7,078 bases of DNA from JACPLA01 sp035291905. Its GTDB lineage: Bacteria; Bacteroidota; Ignavibacteria; UBA10030. The translations under genes were made by a program, and so were the position numbers. The notes under the pieces were generated by a model. That model was given only the letters and a program-made list of their open reading frames with translations, was not told where the DNA came from and searched no databases. The stretch spans positions 1 to 7,078 of the forward strand of contig DATDRF010000057.1 of NCBI GenBank assembly GCA_035291905.1, read 5' to 3'. Below, one piece after another: positions 1-4,806 of the stretch (its first letter is position 1; every line of letters begins with the position of its first letter).

Positions 1-22
1 GATCGACCTGGGATGAGGCCAC
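1..22 (-). CDS. Possible start of a further minus-strand gene, cut by the left edge
   Basis: On the minus strand a GTG at 22-20 opens a frame that continues off the window as M-A-S-S-Q-V-D. It is preceded by a good Shine-Dalgarno sequence, AAGGAG (plus-strand CTCCTT at 29-34), with a 6-base spacer. Orientation matches every other gene here. Only seven codons are visible, so no product can be named and the call rests entirely on the ribosome-binding site. It could be chance. Confidence 0.25.
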
Positions 23-139
23 GATTATCTCCTTGGGATTTCCTGTAACGGCAAGAAATGCGTGTCAAAGTTGGGGAATCAAAAAGAAGACTTGGAGAAG
101 ATACAGAAGGCTTGGTACAATTTCCAACGATTATGATCT

Positions 140-176
140 CCCCGTGTCCTCTGTGCCTTCTCTGCTTGCCCCGTGT
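140..176. repeat. Short direct repeat enclosing a diverged CTCTGTG/CTCTGC element
   Basis: CCCCGTGT occurs at 140-147 and again at 169-176, with a period of 29 bases. Between them lie CTCTGTG (149-155) and TCTCTGC (159-165), which resemble the CTCTGCG heptamers clustered at 677-743 on the other side of the alkyltransferase-like gene. The element begins four bases beyond the stop codon of that gene. Its role is unknown. It looks like a decayed member of a dispersed intergenic repeat family. Confidence 0.45.
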
Positions 177-179
177 TTT

Positions 180-587
180 TTAAGGGGTGTTCTCTGTGGC
201 TACATCTTGAGGATTCCATTTGAACCGATCGAGGTCGATCCGCCCGAGCCGGTCAAATACAACGCCTTCAGCCTCGAGAAGCTTCCGCTGTTTGAGATGG
301 TGGTCGTTCGCCGATCTCAGGCTGATCTTTCCCTGGGAATTGATAACGCGATGCCAGGGAAGCCCGTCGGGAGAAGCGGCCATTGCTTGTCCCACCCATC
401 TGGCCCTCGCAGCTCGATAATGCCTGGCCCGGACTCCGCGGGGACGCGGCACCATGGCAGCTATTTGCCCGTAGGTAGCCACCATCCCATTGGGGATTGC
501 TTCAACAATTTCCCAGACGAGATTATTGAATCCGACGCGAAACGGCGGTGAAGTGAACGCCAGCTGTGTTTTTCTCTTCCCTCTCAT
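180..587 (-). CDS. Alkyltransferase-like protein (ATL; MGMT DNA-binding domain without the acceptor cysteine)
   Basis: The 135-residue product has the DNA-binding domain of O6-alkylguanine-DNA alkyltransferases. The helix-turn-helix region carries TYGQIA (residues 38-43, with the tyrosine that flips the damaged base in this family), followed by an arginine-rich recognition stretch and VGQAM (65-69). The active-site motif reads PWHRVI (78-83) instead of PCHRV, so the methyl-accepting cysteine is replaced by Trp79. Family knowledge says such ATL proteins cannot remove the alkyl group. They bind O6-alkylguanine tightly and hand the lesion to nucleotide excision repair. The ATG at 587 is preferred because GGAG lies six bases upstream and it gives a normal family length. 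A TTG at 611 would add eight residues but has no ribosome-binding site. The gene is separated from osmC by repeats and a strong hairpin, so it may have its own promoter. Confidence 0.9.
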   Translation of the reverse strand: MRGKRKTQLAFTSPPFRVGFNNLVWEIVEAIPNGMVATYGQIAAMVPRPRGVRARHYRAARARWVGQAMAASPDGLPWHRVINSQGKISLRSANDHHLKQRKLLEAEGVVFDRLGRIDLDRFKWNPQDVATENTP

Positions 588-612
588 CTCTGGCTCCGTA
601 GGAAAAGACAAT

Positions 613-743
613 CGCAGAGTCGCGCCCGCCCGAATGACCGAAAGAGAATCCGCACAGGTTCGGTCGGGCGGGGAGGACGCAGAGGTACGCAGAGGAAGGA
701 ATTCATTCTCTGCGTCCGCTCTGCGATCTCTGCGCCTCTGCGT
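613..743. repeat. Cluster of CGCAGAG heptamers in opposed orientations
   Basis: CGCAGAG occurs at 613-619, 678-684 and 688-694. Its complement CTCTGCG occurs at 708-714, 719-725, 728-734 and 736-742. The two groups at 678-694 and 708-742 face each other and could fold into alternative hairpins around an AAGGAATTCATT centre. Unit spacing is 8 to 11 bases. The cluster fills the intergenic space between osmC and the ATL gene. I infer a dispersed intergenic repeat. Similar GCAGAG-rich elements are common between genes in several environmental bacterial groups, but I cannot confirm copy number here. Confidence 0.65.
625..672. repeat. Bulged inverted repeat (14-bp stem) upstream of the ATL gene
   Basis: CCCGCCC (625-631) pairs with GGGCGGG (666-672) and GACCGAA (636-642) pairs with TTCGGTC (659-665). 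This gives a 14-bp GC-rich stem with a four-base bulge (632-635) and a 16-base loop (643-658). It lies between the osmC stop and the ATL start. No U-run follows directly on the minus strand, so it is not a classical intrinsic terminator. It could still slow transcription, protect the osmC mRNA end, or be a mobile-repeat remnant. Confidence 0.6.
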
Positions 744-761
744 TCTATCTTCTCGCTTTGG

Positions 762-1202
762 TTACTCACTTGCCTTTACAGCAGGCTCAATCCTGTAAGA
801 ATGAGTGATCGCAACGCTCGATGTGAGAATAGCGGTGACGGAGCAATACTTTGTTGTCGACAGCTCGATTGCCCGTTCAACATCGGCGGGTTTCAGCCCA
901 TCCCCATAGAAAACATATTCGACATGAACGTCGGTAAAGATGCGCGGATGCTCCTCGCGGTCGTGGGCGGTGACATTGATTTCAAGATGCGCGAGGGGGG
1001 CCCGTTTCTTCTCCAGAATGGGGACGACATCCGAGGCCGTACATCCGGCCAGAGCCATCAGAACGAGTTCCTTGGGAGTCGAGGCGGCGTTGCTTCCGCC
1101 GAATTCGGGTGAACCATCCATCATGACCCAATGAGCCGATTGTCCTTTTGCGGCGAATGTGATACCATGAACCTGTCTCATGTGTGCCGTTTTGAGTGCC
1201 AT
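762..1202 (-). CDS. OsmC/Ohr-family protein (YhfA-like OsmC)
   Basis: This 146-residue product has the layout of the OsmC family. An N-terminal strand region comes first, then S-T-P-K-E-L-V-L-M-A-L-A-G-C (residues 41-54) with the first reactive cysteine Cys54 and the helix-start Glu45. A middle strand pair follows, then T-K-Y-C-S-V (117-122) with the second cysteine, Cys120. Enzymes of this family use such a cysteine pair to reduce organic hydroperoxides in the cytoplasm. The YhfA-like branch is less well characterised, and I place this protein there because of its short N-terminus and the spacing of the motifs. The ATG at 1202 is supported by AAAGGA (plus-strand TCCTTT, 1208-1213) at a six-base spacing. 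It stands alone, 195 bases downstream of usp1 and beyond a palindrome, so it is probably a separate unit. A thiol-stress role is inferred from the family. Confidence 0.88.
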   Translation of the reverse strand: MALKTAHMRQVHGITFAAKGQSAHWVMMDGSPEFGGSNAASTPKELVLMALAGCTASDVVPILEKKRAPLAHLEINVTAHDREEHPRIFTDVHVEYVFYGDGLKPADVERAIELSTTKYCSVTAILTSSVAITHSYRIEPAVKASE

Positions 1203-1213
1203 GGAAATCCTTT
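1203..1213 (-). promoter_or_regulatory. Ribosome-binding site of the osmC-like gene
   Basis: AAAGGA on the minus strand (1213-1208) lies six bases before the ATG at 1202. The sequence further upstream (about 1216-1260) is AT-rich, as expected for a promoter, but I see no convincing -35/-10 pair in it. Confidence 0.55.
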
Positions 1214-1268
1214 CATATCCAAACGATGGGTCATTTTGAATTAGCTAAAAGAAGACGAGCAAATCCAG

Positions 1269-1294
1269 TTGGTCGGCTCAGGAGCAGAGCTCCT
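1269..1294. repeat. Diverged copy of the TTGGTCGG/GAGCTCC palindrome
   Basis: TTGGTCGG at 1269-1276 is followed by a six-base inverted repeat, AGGAGC (1280-1285) and GCTCCT (1289-1294), with a three-base loop. Compared with the intact palindrome at 1337-1361 it has the same left half with a short insertion, and its right half is degenerate. It appears to be an older copy of the same element. Confidence 0.5.
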
Positions 1295-1319
1295 TCGCAA
1301 TGACGGGTCGGCGGTCGGT

Positions 1320-1378
1320 GGTTACCTTCAACCGGTTGGTCGGGAGCTGAGCTCCCGACCAGAATCTCGAAGGTAACC
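1320..1378. repeat. Nested palindrome downstream of usp1
   Basis: The inner element is a near-perfect 25-bp palindrome: TGGTCGGGAGCT (1337-1348), one central G, and AGCTCCCGACCA (1350-1361). It is enclosed by a second perfect pair, GGTTACCTTC (1320-1329) and GAAGGTAACC (1369-1378). As RNA it would form a very stable hairpin with an 11-bp inner stem and a three-base loop. It lies 20 bases past the usp1 stop on the transcribed strand. No U-run follows, so it would be an mRNA-end stabiliser, a factor-assisted stop or a REP-like mobile repeat rather than a textbook terminator. Confidence 0.75.
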
Positions 1379-1397
1379 TTCCGCTCAAGAGGAGGGG

Positions 1398-1871
1398 TCA
1401 GTTCAGGTGCAAATTCAGCTTGATATCTTCTTTACGCAGCTCCACGATCTCGTCGGGCCCTTCGGGCTTCACCGTAAGAACCGGTACGGGCGAGAGCCTC
1501 ACCACATGTTCCGCAATGCTCCCCATGAGTACGTTGCGAAGTCCGCTTCTCCCGTGGGTGGACATGATGACAAGGTCGGCCTGAAATTGCGTGACAGTCT
1601 TCAGGATCTCCTCGACGGCCGATCCGCGGGAGATTTCGAGCCTGAGGCTTTGGGGGACAATCGCGTGTTCCATGAGAAGATGAACGACGGCCTTTCGGGC
1701 TTCGAATTCAGCATCATCGGCCTTTGCTCCAGTCTTCACTCTCGGGTCAATGACATGCAGAACAAGGATTTCCCCGTTGAAAAGCCTGGCAACCTCTTCG
1801 GCGTACCGGAGGGCTTCGAGGGAGAACTCGGACAGGTCTGTGGGCACGACAATTCTTCGGGGAATTCTCAT
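1398..1871 (-). CDS. Universal stress protein, UspA family (copy 1)
   Basis: This 157-residue single-domain Usp begins with the typical first strand and loop, IVVPTDLSEFS (residues 7-17), where Asp12 contacts the nucleotide in family structures. The ATP-binding loop near the C-terminus reads S-T-H-G-(9 residues)-G-S (104-118). The usual first glycine of the G-2x-G-9x-G-S motif is serine, but the rest is intact, so ATP binding is likely. The tail from residue 136 runs past the core fold and ends in LHLN, much like the LHLT end of the second Usp at 6240-6740. No good Shine-Dalgarno precedes the ATG at 1871. The gene starts 22 bases after the radical SAM gene stops and is probably translated from the same message. 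Usps are cytoplasmic stress and energy-state proteins. The specific partner here is unknown. Confidence 0.92.
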   Translation of the reverse strand: MRIPRRIVVPTDLSEFSLEALRYAEEVARLFNGEILVLHVIDPRVKTGAKADDAEFEARKAVVHLLMEHAIVPQSLRLEISRGSAVEEILKTVTQFQADLVIMSTHGRSGLRNVLMGSIAEHVVRLSPVPVLTVKPEGPDEIVELRKEDIKLNLHLN

Positions 1872-1893
1872 AAGAGGTGTCTTTGGTGAGGAA

Positions 1894-2835
1894 TCACGCA
1901 GGAGTCCTCGTGGTTCCGAAATAGTGTTTGCCTTCGAACTCGAACGTATGGATCATCTCCTGGCTGCCGAGCTTGTCGAGGAGTTGCTGCACAATATTCA
2001 GCGGCGCTGCGAGGCTTGAACTTATTTCCGCCAACGTCATTGCCCTTCGGCTAAGCAGTGCAAGCACCCGGTCGGTATCGGCCTGACCGGGAGGGAGAGA
2101 TTCATCATGTTCGGCAAAACCGATGATCTCGCATTTGGGACCGAGGAACGAACAGATCTTTTCCAGATCGGCTCGTCGAACCGGGAGAATACCCTCAACT
2201 GCAGGAGGCCTGACGACTGTGTTGAGCTGGACCTTGTCAGGATTGATTTCGTCGATGATCTGCTTCAACAACGAGATCTCCTCATCGCCGTCATTTATTC
2301 CCCTTATGAGTAGTATCTCCAGCCAGATCTGTCCGGAATATTCTCTTCTGAAAATTCTCATTCCCTCAAGAATGCGGCCAAGCTGGAGCTTCGGATGCGG
2401 CCGATTCACTTTCTCGAAATTCTCAACCGTTGCCGCATCGAGTGAAGGAAGAACCACATCCGCTTCCATAAGGTCTTTCCTTACTTCGGGAAGGGAAAGC
2501 AGCGTCCCATTCGTGAGGACCGCTATTGGAATCCTGGTAAATCCTTTGATACTGCGGATCATGGTCCCCAGGGACGAATTGAGCGTCGGTTCTCCCGACC
2601 CCGAAAACGTGATCATGTCGATGCGATCGGGGCGCGACAATGCAGCGCGGACCTCCCCGATAACGTCGGAGGCAGGCACGTATTCCATGCGCCGCAACGC
2701 GCGCTTGTCTGTCAGCCCCAGCTCGCAATAGACACAATCAAGAGTGCAGGTTTTTCTGGGTATGACGTCGACGCCGAGGGATCGGCCGAGGCGACGGGAG
2801 AGGACGGGACCAAAAATGTAGCGAAGCGACCCCAT
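1894..2835 (-). CDS. Radical SAM protein, COG0731 type (TYW1/wyosine-synthase-related)
   Basis: The N-terminus has the family's opening Y-I-F-G-P-V-x-S-R-R-L-G-R-S-L-G-V-D. The iron-sulfur motif C-x3-C-x2-C follows at Cys30, Cys34 and Cys37, and the SAM-contact motif G-S-G-E-P-T at residues 79-84. The radical SAM barrel fills roughly residues 20-220. The last 70 or so residues look like a winged-helix domain (LLSRRAMTLAEISSSL onward). COG0731 relatives in archaea and eukaryotes build the wyosine base of tRNA-Phe, but bacteria do not make wyosine, so the substrate of these bacterial forms is unknown. I place the start at ATG 2835 (313 residues) because that is where family similarity begins, although its GGAGG sits 13 bases upstream. 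A GTG at 2871, six bases after the preceding stop, would give 325 residues but has no visible ribosome-binding site. It is the fifth gene of the cluster. Confidence 0.85.
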   Translation of the reverse strand: MGSLRYIFGPVLSRRLGRSLGVDVIPRKTCTLDCVYCELGLTDKRALRRMEYVPASDVIGEVRAALSRPDRIDMITFSGSGEPTLNSSLGTMIRSIKGFTRIPIAVLTNGTLLSLPEVRKDLMEADVVLPSLDAATVENFEKVNRPHPKLQLGRILEGMRIFRREYSGQIWLEILLIRGINDGDEEISLLKQIIDEINPDKVQLNTVVRPPAVEGILPVRRADLEKICSFLGPKCEIIGFAEHDESLPPGQADTDRVLALLSRRAMTLAEISSSLAAPLNIVQQLLDKLGSQEMIHTFEFEGKHYFGTTRTPA

Positions 2836-2877
2836 ACGAGTCTTGTGACCTCCAAATCTCACATCGGACACATGACT

Positions 2878-3138
2878 CTACAGCCACACATCCGTTTCCT
2901 GGACAACCGGTTGCTCTTGTGCCTGACGCTGACAACCGAGAACAAATTCGTGAATTCCATCGAGCCGGGCGTGCACTTCGCTGAGCTTTTCCTTCAGCAC
3001 CAATATTTTTTTTGTGGTCAGGCTTGAGGGGCGTGCAGTCACGAGTTCTTCTTCAACTTCACGGACGACAACACTGATCCGCTCGATATCATGCAACAAG
3101 TGCCGTATCGTTTTGCTCATCTTCAGTTTCGGTTCCAT
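2878..3138 (-). CDS. Small helical protein of unknown function
   Basis: I do not recognise this 86-residue protein. Its sequence suggests a helical hairpin. One amphipathic helix spans about residues 8-34 (rich in V/I/L spaced as in a coiled coil, ending EVEEEL). A turn follows at ARPSS (35-39), then a second helix at about 42-67 (KKILVLKEKLSEVHARLDGIHEFV). A polar, glutamine-rich tail ends in DVWL. There is one cysteine (Cys69), no signal peptide and no membrane segment, so it should be cytoplasmic. It starts 13 bases after the eight-cysteine protein and stops just before the radical SAM gene, so it is probably co-expressed with both. A second possible start is Met7. Dimerisation or a scaffold role for a neighbour is a guess. 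Confidence 0.7.
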   Translation of the reverse strand: MEPKLKMSKTIRHLLHDIERISVVVREVEEELVTARPSSLTTKKILVLKEKLSEVHARLDGIHEFVLGCQRQAQEQPVVQETDVWL

Positions 3139-3151
3139 TGCAGTCTTTCAT

Positions 3152-3475
3152 CTAGTCGACAAACATCTTCATCGAATGTACCTTCTCGATCACCAGCGGA
3201 AAATACCGGTCGAGGGCACACTCGAGCTTCTCACGCTTATGACACGATCCGTCCGCAGACCTGTATTCACACTGGCTGCAGATGTTGTTGCGCAGTGCAT
3301 TCACATACGGCTCCATCGAATGGCTCTTCACTTCCGAGAGCATTTCGACGATGGCGGAAAAACGAGTCTCCAGGATGCACTGCTCATTGGACGGCAGGCG
3401 ACAATTGCCGTTGTTGTCACCGTCGATGCATTGGCGGCACACGGTCATGCGGACAGATTCCCAAAAAGGATTCAT
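3152..3475 (-). CDS. Eight-cysteine protein with two tandem C-x2-C-x8-C-x7-C modules
   Basis: This 107-residue protein is an internal duplication. Module one has Cys13, Cys16, Cys25 and Cys33. Module two has Cys66, Cys69, Cys78 and Cys86. Both follow exactly C-x2-C-x8-C-x7-C, with an N/D-G-(N/S)-C turn in front of the third cysteine. Each is followed by a similar helix (CILETRFSAIVEML and CALDRYFPLVIEKV), so the repeat unit is about 53 residues. The spacing is unlike the C-x2-C-x2-C-x3-C-P of bacterial ferredoxins. Each module could bind one zinc ion or an iron-sulfur cluster. There is no signal peptide or membrane segment, which argues for a cytoplasmic metal site rather than disulfides. The ATG at 3475 has GGAGG seven bases upstream, overlapping the stop codon of the CoA-transferase gene, so translation is likely coupled. 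I do not know a named family for it. Confidence 0.85.
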   Translation of the reverse strand: MNPFWESVRMTVCRQCIDGDNNGNCRLPSNEQCILETRFSAIVEMLSEVKSHSMEPYVNALRNNICSQCEYRSADGSCHKREKLECALDRYFPLVIEKVHSMKMFVD

Positions 3476-3481
3476 CTCATG

Positions 3482-3489
3482 CCCTCCTA
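3482..3489 (-). promoter_or_regulatory. Ribosome-binding site overlapping the CoA-transferase stop codon
   Basis: On the minus strand TAGGAGG (3489-3483) contains the TAG stop of the CoA-transferase gene, and its GGAGG serves the eight-cysteine gene starting at 3475. Ribosomes finishing the first gene end on the initiation site of the second, a usual sign of translational coupling. Confidence 0.75.
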
Positions 3490-4803
3490 CGCTACTATTG
3501 TGTGGTTTACGTGTTTCTTCGTGGACCTTACGTACTCCTCTAACTCTTGTCTAAAATTCGGATGCGCAATTTGGATCAGGGCTTCCGCTCTCTGCCACAA
3601 ATTCTTTCCATGAAGAGAGGCCACGCCGAATTCTGTCACAACATAATACACATCGGCACGCGTCGTTACGACTCCCGCTCCCGGCTTCAACTGGGGGACG
3701 ATCCTCGAAATCGTGTTATTCTTGGTCGATGAGGGAAGAGCAATAATCGGCTTTCCGCCTTTTGAATACGCTGCGCCGCGAATGAAATCCACCTGGCCGC
3801 CGAATCCGCTGTAGATCTTCGTGCCGATCGAATCGGAACAGATCTGGCCCGTAATATCGAGCTCGATGGCGGAATTGATTGCGACCATGTTGTCGTTCTG
3901 CGAGACGATGAACGGATTATTCGTGTAATTGCACGGATGAAGCTCGAAGAAGGGGTTATTGTCCACATAGTTGTAAAGATTCTCTGTGCCTAACACAAAG
4001 GTCGCGATCACCTTTCCGGCGTGAAGAGTCTTCTTCTGGTTTGTGATAATGCCCTTCTCCAGCGCTTTCATGATTCCATCCGAAACCATCTCAGTATGGA
4101 TTCCCAAATGCCGCCTCCCTTCGACCTGGGCAATAACCGAATCGGGGATTCCCCCAATGCCGAGCTGAAGGGTGTCACCGTCTTGAATTAAATTTGCGAT
4201 GTGGCTGGCAATCTTTTTCTCTATATCAGTCGGCTCACCTCCTTCCAGCGTCAGAAGCGGCTCAGAGCATTCAACGATTCTGTGAACCGATGACACGTGA
4301 ATGAAGACGTCGCCCAGCGTACGCGGCATTTTTTCATTCACCTGCGCCACGACGATGGAGGCGGTCTCCGCGGCGGCTTTCGACGCTACACACTCTACAC
4401 CATAACTCATAAATCCATGCTCGTCGGGAGGTGATACCTGGATAAACGCGACATCGAGCGGAATGACCTTGTCGATGAACAGCGACGGGATATCCGATAG
4501 ATGGACGGGTACATATTCCGATCGGCCATCGATGATTGCCTGCCGGTCTGCCGGCCCGACGAAGAGGGAATTGTGATGAAAGTGTTTCTCCATTCCCGGT
4601 TTGGCCAGCGGGTCGTCGCCCAGGAGGAGAACATGATTCACTTCGACGTCATAGAGCTCATCTTTGTGCGCGGCCAGGGCGCCCATGAGCAGCAGTGGGG
4701 TGGCCGCGTTTCCGCTGATGTATATCCTATCGCCGGAACGAACGACGCTCACTGCTTCTTCACGGGATACGACTTTTTGTTTATATGTGGAGAGCCAGTT
4801 CAT
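3487..4803 (-). CDS. Acetyl-CoA hydrolase/transferase family protein, 4-hydroxybutyrate CoA-transferase type
   Basis: The 438-residue length is normal for the Cat2/AbfT branch of class I CoA-transferases. The N-terminal domain covers about residues 1-200. The glycine loop Q-L-G-I-G-G-I-P-D is at 213-221, and the catalytic glutamate is in H-T-E-M at Glu238, the position known for the clostridial 4-hydroxybutyrate enzyme. The C-terminal domain has SAIELDITGQ (310-319), GGQVDFIRGA (334-343) and EFGVASLHGK (390-399), ending with the usual AHPNFR. The reaction passes CoA from an acyl-CoA to a carboxylate through a glutamyl-CoA thioester. Acetate is a usual partner, and the second acid cannot be read from sequence. 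The gene starts only 3 bases after the alanine dehydrogenase stop. With that enzyme it suggests conversion of alanine-derived pyruvate/acetyl-CoA to acetate or other acids. Confidence 0.93.
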   Translation of the reverse strand: MNWLSTYKQKVVSREEAVSVVRSGDRIYISGNAATPLLLMGALAAHKDELYDVEVNHVLLLGDDPLAKPGMEKHFHHNSLFVGPADRQAIIDGRSEYVPVHLSDIPSLFIDKVIPLDVAFIQVSPPDEHGFMSYGVECVASKAAAETASIVVAQVNEKMPRTLGDVFIHVSSVHRIVECSEPLLTLEGGEPTDIEKKIASHIANLIQDGDTLQLGIGGIPDSVIAQVEGRRHLGIHTEMVSDGIMKALEKGIITNQKKTLHAGKVIATFVLGTENLYNYVDNNPFFELHPCNYTNNPFIVSQNDNMVAINSAIELDITGQICSDSIGTKIYSGFGGQVDFIRGAAYSKGGKPIIALPSSTKNNTISRIVPQLKPGAGVVTTRADVYYVVTEFGVASLHGKNLWQRAEALIQIAHPNFRQELEEYVRSTKKHVNHTIVA

Positions 4804-4806
4804 GTT

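Noticed and set aside
33..551. 172-residue plus-strand open frame
   Set aside because: It covers the ATL gene in antisense and the repeat at 140-176. There is no recognisable domain and no ribosome-binding site of note.
613..743. CRISPR array
   Set aside because: Units are only seven bases, spacing is 8-11 bases and orientation is mixed, so there are no repeat-spacer pairs.
1320..1378. Classical rho-independent terminator
   Set aside because: The stem is strong but no U-run follows on either strand.
1407..1889. 160-residue plus-strand open frame covering usp1, and a similar one at 6249-6809 covering usp2
   Set aside because: Both lie antisense to clear Usp genes and resemble each other only because the Usps are paralogues. 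Neither has family features of its own.
2123..2731. 202-residue plus-strand open frame
   Set aside because: Antisense to the radical SAM gene, with serine/arginine-rich composition typical of a shadow frame.
3152..3475. Two-cluster bacterial ferredoxin
   Set aside because: Cysteine spacing is C-x2-C-x8-C-x7-C without the C-P ending of 2[4Fe-4S] ferredoxins.
2878..3475. RiPP precursor plus radical SAM maturase system
   Set aside because: The radical SAM protein is COG0731-like without a SPASM or RiPP-recognition domain that I can see, and the small proteins lack a leader/core layout.
3014..3613. 199-residue plus-strand open frame
   Set aside because: Antisense to three well-supported minus-strand genes with ribosome-binding sites and correct spacing.
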